Of a DNA stretch of 64,000 nucleotides, positions 1-12,069 are shown piece by piece. The position numbers and the translations under genes are program-made. How positions within the stretch are numbered: position 1 is the first letter of the stretch; every line of letters begins with the position of its first letter. Source of the DNA: Sipunculus nudus (lineage: Eukaryota > Annelida > Sipuncula > Golfingiida > Sipunculidae); the NCBI GenBank assembly GCA_026874595.1, contig CM049311.1:66011953-66075952 (forward strand). Reading direction: 5' to 3'. The notes under the pieces are model-generated. The model saw only the letters and a list, made by a program, of their open reading frames with translations. It did no database searches and was not told the DNA's origin.

Positions 1-1295
1 CTTTAACTCACCGTAGTATCAATGCTTGGTTCGCCCGGGTTTGCAATATTCACCGTTCAGGATTCCAGAAAGACCCAGTATAACCTAGCGGTTACTTAAA
101 GAGCGATTACCTTCCGCCAATGCCGGATTTCTACCCAGATACCCGCAATCACACAAAATGACGTTTTCATTTCCTCACTCTGACAAATATGGTTCATAAT
201 TATTATTTTGAAACAGACTAGGGTCTAGTCCACCATTAAGCCGTCAATATTATGACTCCACCCCCCCCCTCCCCGACACACACACATCCGAGACCATGAA
301 ACACGACTTTTTTGTTCCCCATAATTCCCCTGCATAAATAAACGCTGACATCTATTCAACCATTTTTTTTTCTTGTTGTCTGTCATGACGTCTCTTTGTT
401 TCTGTTTGTGCTTTCTACTATCAATAAAAAAAACCACTTTCAATAGAGATTTCAATTAAACTAGCTCTCCGGAAAGACACCTCATGTCGGACAAGATGAG
501 GACCCTCCGCCGAGGAGATGATGTTTTCAATTTTACCTTTTGTTTGTTTGTCATGCTAGCAAAATTACACAAAACTACAGTCCGCGAAACTTTATTTAGG
601 GATCGGCCATGGAAATTCATATATAAGCGTTACCCTACATTGGGCTGATGTCATGAGGTATTTTTCGATATCAATATTGAGTCACAGTATTTTTTGTGGG
701 TTGACTTTCTTACGTCTCCCAGTGTGCAAGACGATTACATATTGTACTTTATTCTGCATGTGTTTGTGCTAGATTTCAAAGATGGGTGGCTTTCAAAAAC
801 TGACCTTTAGGCACAATATTAGAGAAAGGTGACAGAGTTTTACCTGAATTTTGTTTTTGACCTTGATTTTATTTCAAGGGTCGTACACTCCGTAAATGTT
901 TCTCTATTATCGCCCAGTTACGGAGGAGGCTTTTATTGATCGCTCGGTGATTGCAAACAACTTGTCTATTTGATGAGGAGCTGGATAGGTGGGCGGATTG
1001 TTATACCTTGGTGAAAGTGTGCACTCTACCAGGTATCTTCTTGCCAGTTTACTTCTAAGACACGCGACAGGTGCATATATGCAATAAGATCGACGCCCCG
1101 TGTCATTTGGTAATAGTATATCGGCTTGGCTTTCCCACGCGGTCACGCAATATGTCAAGCATTATCTATCCTTGAAACAACATCGTAATTATTTTGCCAC
1201 GAGCACGGCCTGGTGTTGTAAACTAAATGAACAGAAATTTTCAAACAATGCCCAAACTGGCCAGGTAACCATACTGACGGATGTGGATATAACTT
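1..1295. other. Unique intergenic DNA
   Basis: I see no gene here. The open frames are short, overlap on both strands and lack splice or family signals. The only simple sequence is a C-rich run near 260-274 followed by a short CA repeat. Confidence 0.6.
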
Positions 1296-1299
1296 TGAC

Positions 1300-1392
1300 A
1301 GAAATGTCTCAACTTACGCGCTCACGATTGTTACCTAATGCGAACCTGACAGGAGTCCGGAAGGTCCCCGGTTCGAATCCCTCCTGACCTTC
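1300..1392 (+). repeat. tRNA-like remnant (decayed SINE head)
   Basis: A B-box-like core (GGTTCGAATCC) lies near 1370-1380 inside a T-arm-like context, followed by a short acceptor-like tract CTCCTGACCT. No convincing A box or full cloverleaf can be folded upstream, so this is not a functional tRNA gene. It most resembles the 3' half of a tRNA-derived SINE head. No second copy of the flanks is seen in the window. Confidence 0.45.
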
Positions 1393-4020
1393 ATAGGAAC
1401 GCTCGGGTAAACTTGATACAACCTGTGAGGTTTGCTCTGACGTCATAACAATAAAATAAGACTTCCTTGTCATTCCTCCCCCCTTCATGTAAATCTTGAA
1501 ATCCGGAAGGATAAATAATTAAACATGTCATTCTGATCGTATCATTTCCATATTCAAATATAAATAAACTACAGATAGTTCCATGGCGTAAAAACCTTAA
1601 TAACACACGCGCGCATGGGATACCCAAATTGAGCTAATATACAAATCCATGAAAGGAAAGATAACCCATTTAAAAATCTTTTTATCAAAACCTTGTCCCG
1701 AAAGCATTTCAGCCCTCCAGATCCCTAACCCACCGTCACATACATTGGTTATAGTGTAAAGAACCATCCCTTGGTGTATATATGAACTGTAGACATGACG
1801 TCACATCCGTTTTGTATATCGGCGCTCTAGTCTAGAGCGTTGTAATAGAAAATCCAATCTTCTGATTCTTAATGTAGACAGATACATATTTTTGCGCTGA
1901 ATTGCCATTTACGATTACATTCACCAGTACTTTGTAGTGCTTCGTCTTGGATGCCGCATTTTGATAAACAAAAGGGCAGTTCACCTTTGCTGAAACCTCT
2001 TAGTAAATCGATGACGTTGCATTTGCCGATTTTACCGGGAAATGATAACCCTGTAATAACCTCAGAGAACAATAGGTATATATCTTACGATATACTGGCG
2101 GCCATATGTTGAAATAATAATCAGCCACAAACATGATACATTTAGAAAGGACAGCGAAGGAAGTTTATAGTCAAATACATCAGTCAAGTCTATGTAATTT
2201 TAAGTCCATGTTAGGATCTGTTACTATAAATGACGAGGTCACTGAGCCTTACCCGGGTCAATGAATAAGATACAATTCCTCGGTGATATGCTTTGACGAA
2301 CGCCCCACAGAATTGCCGGCTTGAATATACCAGACATTTGTAGAAAATGAACACGTTGAAGATTCACGTTATTTCTATCATAGAGCGTAATCATAAAGGA
2401 GCATTTTGTTATGAAATAAAACTAATGGGCCTTGGCTAGGCCCAAATAAGAAATATCCTAAATCTAACTTTAGCTTTGAGGGGGTTTAGGGCATTGAATG
2501 TACCGCCTTTTGAAGTATAGACATAGACAGGCATTGTAAGGCTCAAACGTTGCCCGTAGTGGCTTATAAAAGTTGAAAACATCTAATATATTTCAGGATC
2601 CCTAATTTCATCAATACCGTTAGTTAAAAAGCCTCTTAATGAAGTTGAACAGAAAGCGGCTGTGATTGATGGAAACTGTCGTAAAACGTCATTTAATAAA
2701 GCTGAAGATGAAACATCGTACATTTACAGGTGCCACCAGTGCCCTCCCTACGCCCAAGCCAAATATATTTCAAGAAATAAAGATTCAAATTTCTTCATCG
2801 TCAGTCGTCTGTCTTTAGAGCTGCGCTTTTAAACCAATGAGAGAAAGAGGTAGAAAATCAATATTCAGTGTTTTCTCAGCTATACTCATATCGTCCTACG
2901 GGAATTAGTTAGCCGGACACGAACACGAATGCCTGCTCGCCGTTCGTCAAATCATCGGCGGATATCGTAAAATAAATTCCGGAAATACTGATCTGTCTTA
3001 TAAAGGTTTACAAAACTGAAAATAAAGTTGTCAAATAGCGCTTGTTATAGTTTGTCGCTCTCATCATATTACCAGACAAGAAAAGGGGAAACAAGAAATA
3101 ACGAAGTATACTTCTAATAAAAACATTAAAGGAATTTAAACAAACACGATATTATCAGACTTATAAGCCTTTGTTTAGTTGATTTGATTCTCAGCAGCTG
3201 TTTTCAGCCGCTGAATGGCCTGATACATGACATATTGGTGTTGTATGATTGAAAGAATATAAAAAGTAATATCACAATTTCAGGAATATAGATAGATCAT
3301 GAACGTTTTATGTTAGAATAGAATTATAATTCTTTAGAAGTTTGAGGATAACACCAGTTTATGTTGATTAACTCTATATGAGCTCGAATTCATCATAATA
3401 GCTCATTCAACAAAACGACCAACAAAACCATGTTTTAATACTGCATATCAAGCTGCTAGGCTCATGGTAGATGGTAGTTTTTAAATCCCCTTCTGTATCC
3501 AATAAATGACTAAAACGCATCGGGCCATATGACCATTTGAAATTTGTTTAAAGAGCAGGTCTAGTTTTTTGTATTCCATCTTCTTTTCCCATGCTTTAGC
3601 ACTGGGAATTGCTAGAGTTTATGCTATATTACAGCGGATCAAATGGATAAAGAATTTGCCATCCTATCCTTAAAGATGAATTTGTTTATATCTGGTTGTA
3701 GGATTTAAATCTGATATAAATTATAATTCCCAAAATTGAAAAAAACTTTCTTTTAGCGTGATAAAGATCCCAGTTCTTATTACCCCCCCCCCCCCCCGGC
3801 GTAGAAGTGCTTATTATTTCAAAAGGGGTAATGAGAACACCTCATTTGTTACCATTAAAACTATAATCATTTACAATCGGGTACGTTGAAACAATGGGGT
3901 CGTTGCCCCTGAGATATTTCTTTTGTTCAAGCCCGCTCGGATATTTTACAACCATTTTAGTTTTCGTTAGAAATGTTCTCATGGAACTAACAATAGCAGA
4001 GATATGGAAGATTTTTAAAT
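1393..4020. other. Unique intergenic DNA with CRE-like sites
   Basis: No gene is supported. Perfect TGACGTCA octamers occur at 1438-1445 and 1796-1803. A short hairpin (CGCTCTAG / CTAGAGCG, one-base loop) lies at 1823-1839. A run of 15 C is at 3783-3797. The rest is AT-rich sequence without visible repeats. Confidence 0.5.
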
Positions 4021-4026
4021 GGATTT

Positions 4027-5400
4027 GTAATTGTATCCGCCAAAACAGAGTTTTGCGGATACTATGTTTTCAGCTGCACGCCGCCGCCGCCGCCGCGTAG
4101 GTTTCCGGAGAACTCCTCCGTAACCGCTGGGCGGAATTTTACGAAACCCGGGATTATGTTCGGGTCACATGTGAACTGCTGCGCCCCGATCTTGTTTTGA
4201 CCTCTGACCTTTCCTCTGCGCTCTGCGTCCGTTTGTGCGTCTGTTTCCACACATAAACCCACATATCTCGGGAACCGTTTGACGGATCAGGAAAATTTTT
4301 TTTGCAAAAATGTAGCCCTTGGAGAGCTTTATAACATACACAAAAAATGGTGGCGCCACCTGCAACCATGTTTGCACAGTGTCCATCTGTTCGTCTGCCT
4401 TGGGTTAAAATCACTCATATCTCTGCAGTGACTTGACTAATTCACCTGAAATTTGGCATGCGTATACATCCTGGATAGCTTTTCTGATTTTGTGACAGGT
4501 GGCGCCACCTACATTCACGTTTACGCTGCAGACATCCAAGCTCATATCTCGGGAACCGTTTGACCGATCAGGAAAAATTTTTTTGCACAAATGTAGCCCT
4601 TGGAGAGCTTTATAACATACCCAAAAAATTGTGGCGCCACCTGCAACCATGTTTGCACAGTGTCCATCTGTTCGTCTGCCTTGGGTTAAAATCACTCATA
4701 TCTCTGCAGTGACTTGACTAATTCACCTGAAATTTGGCATGCGTATACAACCTGGATAGCTTTTCTGATTTTGTGACAGGTAGCGCCACCTACATTCACG
4801 TTTACGCTGCAGACATCCAAGCTCATATCTCGGAAACCGTTTGACCGATCAGGAAATTTTTTTTGCACAAATGTAGCCCTTGGATAGCTTTATAACATAC
4901 ACAAAAAATGGTGGCGCCACCTGCAACCATGTTTGCACAGTGTCCATCTGTTCGTCTGCCTTGGGTTAAAATCACTCATATCTCTGCAGTGACTTGACTA
5001 ATTCACCTGAAATTCGGCATGCGTATACATCCTGGATAGCTTTTCTGATTTTATGACAGGTGGCGCCACCTACATTCACGTGTACGCTGCAGACATCCAA
5101 GCTCATATCTCGGGAACCGTTTGACCGATCAGGAAAATTTTTTTGCACAAATGTAGCCCTTGGAGAGCTTTATAACATACACAAAACTGGTGCCATCACC
5201 TGCAGCCATTTTTGCACAGCGTCCATCTGATTGTCTGCCACGGGCTAAAATCACTCATATACATGTAGTGGTTTGACTTATCTGCCTTAAATTTTGCATA
5301 TGTATACAACTGGGACGGCTTTCTGGATTTTGTGGTAGGGGGGGCAACCTTCATACACAATTTGGCTGCAGACATCCATGCTAATATGCAACACTTCACT
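4027..5400 (+). mobile_element. Composite repeat, GGTGGCGCCACC family, copy 1
   Basis: The left part (4027-4262) has a near-perfect hairpin (arms 4033-4046 and 4050-4062), a (GCC)n tract near 4079-4097 and a GC-rich stretch. It is followed by about four tandem units of ~280 bp starting at 4263, 4544, 4825 and 5105, the last one decayed. Each unit is a dimer of two diverged monomers, each starting ATATCTC and each carrying the palindrome GGTGGCGCCACC or a close variant (for example 4349-4360, 4498-4509, 4910-4921, 5059-5070). The same left part plus array recurs at 26.8 kb, so this is a dispersed element rather than a local satellite. No coding sequence is present. The family name is unknown to me; a non-autonomous DNA or Helitron-like element is possible. 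Confidence 0.75.
4033..4062. repeat. Subterminal hairpin of the GGTGGCGCCACC element
   Basis: Arm 4033-4046 pairs with 4050-4062 with one bulged base and a 3-base loop; the outer stem is GTATCCGC / GCGGATAC. The same hairpin with a diverged loop is at 26828-26856 in the other plus-strand copy, at the same distance from the GCC tract. That marks it as a structural part of the element. Confidence 0.7.
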
Positions 5401-7438
5401 CTATTTCCCCTTGCCACTTAATCCATGCCTCACTTCACCCGTTCCACTCTGATTTAGGCGGATACACTGATTTTGTCGACTACCCGTATTCTAGTTTCAA
5501 TTTACATCCTGAAAGGAGGATATGTTTTCACCTATGTTTATACGAATAAATTGTTCCAGTGGATTTGTTTACCTCGGCGGAAGTATGAACTTTATTGAAA
5601 TTTGTATTGATTTGTAATCGTTTTACCCTTCGATTCAAAAAGACAATAATCAGAATCCTTTCTGTGTGTATTTTTGTTACGAGTCCAGGATAACTATTGG
5701 GCAACTTGTGATTTGACTGCTGAAAACAAGGCATTCAAATCATCATGGACGCGGCGACGACATTTACATGGTCATTGGTTTAGAGGGTAACTGGAATTAA
5801 TTGGTGAGAACAAATCAGCATAACCTATCCCTGTTTTATAAGCAATGTCATTTCGATAAGTATTTAAAAACAAAATCATTCTTCCTTTATTTCAATTAAT
5901 CTTTATCACTAATGTCTTGGACTATTAAAACATTATCCGACAATTATTGTTTGAACTATCCTATAAATTAACCAAGCCAATACACTACGGTTTCTAAGCT
6001 TGCTGTCAAAAATATAACTTTAGTTAAATTCAGTAAATATATTTGTAACTATTCCGTTTTATGTTTTGTTAAGTTGTTGATTTAATTTTAGAATTACCGG
6101 TATGTCCTTTAATCAGCTGAGTTCTTTAGTTTCTTTCTGCATAAAGACCTAGCTAACTAGCTAAATATTGAATACCAAGCTTATTCAGATAATATAAAAG
6201 ATACCTTGTGGTTCAAACACATGATGTGTTTTTTTTAAAACAAGTTCCGAATGGATTAATGCTGAAATGGACCGGGCTCTTAAACGTAAATTACGCTCAC
6301 ATTTTACAAAGATAGTGTGTCAGGCTTTATAATTTTTAGAAACAGGCGCTGCAAGCAAAACACTGATTATTGACGACGTGAACGTTTTCTTTTAAAATTA
6401 TGAGATGTTCGTTTTAAGTGCCCCTCAAATATGGACATGCTGCGGTTATCTCCGATAACATATGAGCGATAATTGGTGAATTGTTCACGGCTAATCTACA
6501 AGAGTCTGACGACAACAAACTCTGCAAAAAATCGTCCCACAATAAATCTCCAATCTGTCTGATGGTACCTAGCCGTCCAGACTGGAGAAACCGTGCAGTG
6601 TGAGACGGTGAATATGCAATGTATTTCTAAGAGATAGTCGATCTTTTATCAGGAGGACCACAAAAACGCCAAGATCTCCTTAAGAAATAATGGACAGAAC
6701 CTGGCTGATATACATTTGAAAAGCTTGCGTGGTTTCTAATATTTCAACGATCATAAATAAAACGTGCATTGCTTTATGCTGTTTCATTAAAATCGTTGAT
6801 TTTTTAGTTATTTGATCCCACCTGTCTCACGATTATTATGGGAGCAGGTGCTCCTTCGTTTCTTGAATTGCTCTGTGTAAGATTCATTCAATAATGGAGC
6901 TAGAGCTACCACGCCCATCCCGCCCATAAGGTTCATTTGGTATGCGTGGAATTCAAAAGTCTTCCTTTCTCACGATGTCAGATTTTAAGCCAGACGCTTT
7001 GTTACCTGATAAAGAGACTAATTACACCTACGATGCGAATTATCTTGCTTATTTCTCGGTACGGTATTGAATATCATTCAGTATTTTCCTCAAATGCATT
7101 TATATTCCTTAAAGAATAACAAGAGCCAAAGTATTCAAGAAATCGGGGATTGGAATGACGATTCTCAGGCGATTCTTCTGCAATGTTTTATGACCGACCT
7201 TTACTAGGTTTTGGTAGGAGGGAACGTAATCCGCCCTCATCGAAGCGCTTAATTTATCGCCTTCTGCTGCATAGAACCAGCGTTATGCCTACCTTTTATC
7301 TGCCATTTGTTATTTCTGACTTACACTGAGCCTGATTTTCTACAACATGTTAATGAACATAGTAATGTTGACAACCATACAAATATGTAGCTTAAGGTGT
7401 TTGGTTGCATCTTTGCGGACGATGAAAGTTCACCATTT
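5401..7438. other. Unique intergenic DNA
   Basis: No gene, RNA or repeat shared with the rest of the window was recognised. Composition is ordinary AT-rich non-coding sequence. Confidence 0.45.
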
Positions 7439-7439
7439 T

Positions 7440-7672
7440 CAAAATTCCCTTTGCAAAATTCTGATTCGTCTGACATGTCTTCAGGTGTCCTTTTTGCATT
7501 TGCCTGGAAAATCTTGGCGTGCCCTAAGATGTTATAAACACGTGGATATAAACAAAAGGAATAGCCCATGGACAGTAGGATCAGCGTTTTCTTGTCTTTT
7601 ATAAAGCGTTTTTTAAAAAAGGTTCAAGAGATAATCTTTAGTTAACAGGCGGCAGATATCGAAATAGGCCCC
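7440..7672 (-). repeat. Dispersed repeat D, copy 1
   Basis: Read on the minus strand, this begins AGGGGCCTATT and contains a TTTGTTTATATCCACGT motif. It aligns by eye with the plus-strand stretch at 61570-61830, in the same order and at similar spacing. A short shared reading frame results (residues SFCLYPR in both), but both copies are diverged and carry no recognised domain. It is probably a fragment of a transposable element. Confidence 0.55.
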
Positions 7673-8509
7673 TATAAGGTCTTACTATTGTCTGAATTCA
7701 TAACCTGTTCATTTGGCAGAAAACTGGTTGATTCTGTTACATTAATGAATCAATAATAAATCCACATTTATTGTTATTTTAAATATGATTACTATTAAAA
7801 ATCATTAAGGCTCTCTATGTTACACAGTTCCAACTCATTTCGAGTTAACGCGCGTCTCCTTAAAAAACCTTTAACCAATATTTTTATAACCTGAGAAAAA
7901 GATGTCTTTGACAAGCAGAAATGTTGTGCGTGGCTTGGTTGGTAATTTTTTTCAGAGTATTTTAATAATTTTCAAATAACGAAAATGTGACATCATAATT
8001 TTCCCTCATGGAGTAATCAAACTCTAACTCTATTCAGTAGAATTATACTCAGATTCTACTCAGTACATAATTTGAGTGTGGGTTCAAATACCAAAATCAC
8101 AGTAGATGGTAAAAAGGGTAAAAAATAGAAAAAAAAGATTCTTATATAGTACTTATGATGTATAATTTTTATTTTCAGTGTATAAACAATGATACCCAGT
8201 AGGCCTTTTGGTTGCGAGGGGCCTTAGAATTGAATTGTTATTGATTTGTTTTACCCATGATCAATTCTCTATTCAAATACTACTTGAGCAGTAGATTTCA
8301 GACATCCTCTTGAAGAAAAACAACATTTTACCACAATGGATGTTAGTCAATTTTACAAGTAAAAAAACAATGCAACTCTTCCTCTATTTTTTATGTTTTC
8401 TGCGCGAGTTGAGCTGTCCACCAACGAACGATCGATTAATATTAATCTTGGGCACATACATGGTAAATCACATTGGTATGCTCCGTCTAATTTTAAGACT
8501 CCCAGAAAA
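7673..8509. other. Unique AT-rich DNA
   Basis: No gene is supported. An 111-codon minus-strand frame at 8353-8688 runs into the repeat at 8510 and is not considered coding. Confidence 0.45.
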
Positions 8510-8695
8510 AAATCAGATTCTGTAACACTATCATTTATTCCTAAAACAACCCTAACATTACAATTCACTAAATTAATACAATTAAACAGTATATCAGCGG
8601 TATAACAACAAATCAATACAATCACACAGTAAAATAAACAATGTGCACAGTACCTGGACACCACCACCGTCACAACGATATATAACAATATACAT
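8510..8695 (+). repeat. Solo arm of the 36.6 kb inverted-arm element
   Basis: The block reading AAAACAACCCTAACATTACA, then CAGTATA.CAGC.GTATAACA and ACCTGGACACCACCACCGTC, matches the left arm of the element at 36597-38667. It also matches the reverse complement of that element's right arm near 38400-38610, including CAGATTCTGTAACACTA, which the left arm at 36.6 kb has lost. No matching opposite arm is seen nearby, so this looks like a truncated or solo copy. Confidence 0.65.
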
Positions 8696-8711
8696 TATAA
8701 ATTTATATGAT

Positions 8712-8910
8712 AAATTTCAATATGCAAATAAGGGCCACCATTGATGAAAAGTCTACTTTTCTCAACATCTGCAAAACTCATCTTGAAAATTGGTCGAACA
8801 TTGTGCCTTTACCTAAATTTTAATGGTAAAAAATTCAAATGAAACTGAAATTCAATATTGAAAAAATTGTGATGCCATAACATGCAGTCACGACATAAGT
8901 TTTCATGGTC
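8712..8910 (-). repeat. Dispersed repeat E (~165 bp unit), minus copy
   Basis: On the minus strand this reads CAATGGTGGCCCTTATTTGC followed by ATATTGAAA. It aligns with the tandem units at 10690-11045 over most of their length, including the preceding CACAATGTTCGACCA and TTTGAATTTTTTACCAT segments. It is non-coding. Confidence 0.6.
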
Positions 8911-9817
8911 ATAGATTGTTAATGCAATCAGAACGAATGCCTGATGTCCTTTTTTATATATTTTGAAAATGCAAATTACGGTTGTCTTTGCGTTAAAACC
9001 TAGTTTCTTCAGTTTATATTTAAAATATTGATAAATAGTTAAATTTATTTGCTAAACCTTCGGCTTATTTGTCAGAGATCAGTTTGAGAAGCTAGCATTA
9101 ATCTATAGGAGTAAGACGGGTTGTATTTTCTATGCTTAATATTATGACGTAGGTTAAAAATAGTATAGTGCAACAAATATGTGTATCTATATTTCATGAA
9201 TGGTAATGAATACTTCCTGTAGTGGTTCTATTTAGGGTTCTGCTCCATATAAAATTTATACCTTTTTAAAGATTATCTACTTAAGTTTCTTATTATATAT
9301 ATTATATGGGGAATATGTCAAAATATATAGGTGAATATATACGACAAAAATTATAAGAATGAAAGTATATTTTAGCCATTTGTTTACTATTTCCAGGTGA
9401 CATTTGGTTTTTGATAAAACAGTCCTACAGGGACCAGTTAGGACCCACTAGAATGAATATGACTAGGCTTTCATCTTAATACACAATATCATCTCTTTCG
9501 ATGTACATGCGAATTTGATGCATGGACAATGATATATATTGACACCAAATGTCATAAATCACGGAATATGGAGATGTAATGTAGTTTTATTTAAAAGTCC
9601 TATTATCCTCGCTGTTTTTGCCTGGCATAATACCGATCGTGTAAAACTGCTTGTCTGATCGTAATATGAGCTATCATATTTGCAGTTCAAGTAGCAAACA
9701 TTAATCGAGTCCTATATAGTGGTAGAAAATGAGTATTTGTATTAACACTGTCTATTTTGATATGCCTTTAGCTTTTGTCCGGCGGTTCGGTCTATGACCA
9801 ACATGTTCGTGTCTAAC
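8911..9817. other. AT-rich unique DNA
   Basis: Nothing is recognised beyond low-complexity A/T runs, for example around 9290-9345. Confidence 0.45.
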
Positions 9818-10100
9818 CGTCTTCTGCGGCTCAGGGGTAGTGCACGGGGCTCAAAGCAGGGATATCATGAGTTGGAATCTCAGCCGAGGCTAGGCGCTGT
9901 GCAAGCTTATAGGGGAGACTGTGCCCAACAGTCGTGATTCACAAACGAATGCGCCCTCCGGGGGTTACTTGATGTGATGAACGAGCAAATGGGGATGACA
10001 CACACCCAGAACCCACAGGAGTGATACACCCAGCCTGGTTGACGCCCGAATTATCGCGTGTAAGCCCCTGTCACGTAGTCCGAAACCGGAATAGAATTCT
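9818..10100 (+). mobile_element. tRNA-derived SINE, family A, near full length
   Basis: The head (about 9818-9895) has tRNA-like spacing, with an A-box-like GCTCAGGGGTAGTGCACGG and a decayed B box (AGTTGGAATCTCA). A body follows that includes ATTCACAAACGAATGCGCCC, CAGCCTGGTTGACGCCC and GTCCGAAACCGGAATAG. Head and body both recur on the minus strand at 18625-18902. The head alone recurs at 11940-12069 and the body alone at 57690-57905. No A-tail is visible on this copy and target duplications were not found. SINEs are transcribed by RNA polymerase III from such internal promoters and depend on LINE enzymes to move. Confidence 0.75.
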
Positions 10101-10689
10101 GCAGCTGTACATACCTAATTAAACAAGCATTAAAATTGAGGCGGTTACCTCCAAACACAAAACTAAATCTAAAAAAAAACATATTCGTGTCTATAACATT
10201 CTACATTATATACACTTCAGTATATGATTAAACTTCTAGGACACTGAGGAATTTTCAAAACAGAGCATTGATCCTAGCCTGCCTGGTCAGATATGACTTG
10301 AATTGGTGAAACACTCTAAATCCACAAAAAAAATTAGCTCCATTGATAGGAATAAAATCGACAGTCTCCTCGACTTGAGATGCGCTACAAATTCTATCCA
10401 GGGTCTATATGTCCAATGCATTCAACATCTGATGCTATTATATGCACACAAGCTGATTAAATACAGAAATGTACATAAATATCCGAGTCACCAAAATATT
10501 TTTTAATACTACGTTGTCCTAATTTTCCTAATTTACATATGAAGGAAATATTTTTGTTTTTGATCTTGTGAAATCCGTGACCAGGAGGGCGTACTGGTAA
10601 AAAAAATCATTTGTTTCAGCATTAAAGGTTATTTGCAGGGGCTGTGAAATAACACGGTTATAACTTGACATGAAAACATCAGAGCGGAG
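10101..10689. other. Unique intergenic DNA
   Basis: No supported feature. Confidence 0.4.
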
Positions 10690-11045
10690 CTTTGGAGGCA
10701 GTTTTCGGGATTGAACCTTGCCCTTGGGGCTTTTGTTTGAATAAATAACCGTGGAACCAAATTCTTGATATAATGTGTGCCTAAATAATCATTAAAGTTA
10801 GTTATTTTGATAATGCCAAAGATATCGGGGAAAGTATGACTTTTCATCAATGGCGGCCCGTATTTGCATATTAAACTTTAAAAATGAACTAAACAGTTGC
10901 CATTATGATTTTATTTGAATTTTTAACCATGAAAACCTAGGTCTAGACACAATATTCGACCAGTTATTATGGTTATTTCATGAGATATCGAAGAAAATAG
11001 AAAATTTTCGTCACTGATGGCCCTAATTTGCATATTACAAAAGTT
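10690..11045 (+). repeat. Tandem repeat E (~165 bp units)
   Basis: Two tandem units plus a partial one. The key blocks are CACAATATTCGACCAGTTAT, then ATATCG, then ATCAATGGCGGCCCGTATTT with GCATATTA at about 10848. The last block is repeated at about 11012 as CTGATGGCCCTAATTTGCAT. Each junction holds an ATTTGCAT octamer. A minus-strand relative is at 8712-8910. Confidence 0.6.
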
Positions 11046-11939
11046 GCCCAAGGTCGTCTTGAGAACAACCCAACTTAAAAGTATTAGTGAACCCCAACGA
11101 TCACAAATATATCAAAAACCTTGTACTATAGACAATTCATTGGTTCGCTATGGAATATATATAGATGGAAACTTCACTTTCAATGCAGTCATGGCCATCA
11201 GGGGCGTTTCAGCTCGAAACGTATGCCATTTCATTTTTGTACGATACCTTCATTACTATAAACAACATCATAACTAATATGGCTTCTTCTGGTACAAGGA
11301 TCAATGAGTTTTCTTCACTGGGACAAGCGGTCTGATTCTGTTGTAACCATGGTTACGTATTTCGGGGGAAAATTACTGGTTTCGTTTCTTGCTTCGAGCA
11401 AAATTTGACACGCTTTCTTATAGAGACATTTGTAAGTCTCGTAACATAAAATTTTACAGTTAAAATGCTTCTAACTCTGTCACTCTTCAGACTAGAACGT
11501 CTAGTATTCTACGTTGCACAGCTGTAAGTCTCGTCATATATTGCATTTACTAAGCCTTCAGGCACGGATCCAAAATGTCGTAGAATATGAATAAAAGGGC
11601 GCCAAACAAGAATAATTGATAATTCGCAAATACTTATATTAAAGGCGTTCTCTGTAAAAATGAAAATATTGCTTTGAATTTCAAAATCCTAATACAAACA
11701 ACAATAAAACGTTATTTTAATACAGATATTTTAATATATAATATGCTGAGTATTTCAAATATATACATATCATTTCGGTGTTTTCGATAAAGATTGAAAA
11801 GATAAACTGAAACATGGTATTTTGGTGATCATGACCTTAACAGGAAAATCAGAACTCTCACCCGAAATGGCAGAAAGAAATTTTACTGTGTGGTTATTGT
11901 TTGAAGGAAACAGAATTTAGACTTTGCACGTTTTATATA
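11046..11939. other. Unique intergenic DNA
   Basis: No supported feature; AT-rich. Confidence 0.4.
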
Positions 11940-12069
11940 ATTTTTTTTTCAGAGCGCTCACCCTGCGTGGGGGTCGACCGTGAAAAATCTCACCGCCTCG
12001 GCTGAGATTCGAACTCACGATCTCTTGGCTTTGAGTCCTGTGCTTTACCCCTGGACAACAGAAGCCGGT
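11940..12069 (-). mobile_element. SINE family A, head-only copy with A-tail
   Basis: On the minus strand this starts CCGGCTTCTGTTGTCCAGGG. It holds an intact B-box-like GAGTTCGAATCTCAGCC and ends GAGCGCTCTGAAAAAAAAA, that is, a terminal A-run (11941-11949 on the plus strand is T9). It lacks the body present at 9818 and 18625. A short head followed directly by an A-tail is what a short retrotransposed transcript would give. Confidence 0.7.

Noticed and set aside
4062-4695. Overlapping minus-strand frames that repeat the same peptide
   Set aside because: They are translations of the 280 bp tandem units; stops differ between units and no domain is seen.
8353-8688. 111-codon minus-strand open frame rich in Val/Cys/Ile
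   Set aside because: Most of it lies in the arm repeat shared with 36.6-38.7 kb, where the frame is not kept.
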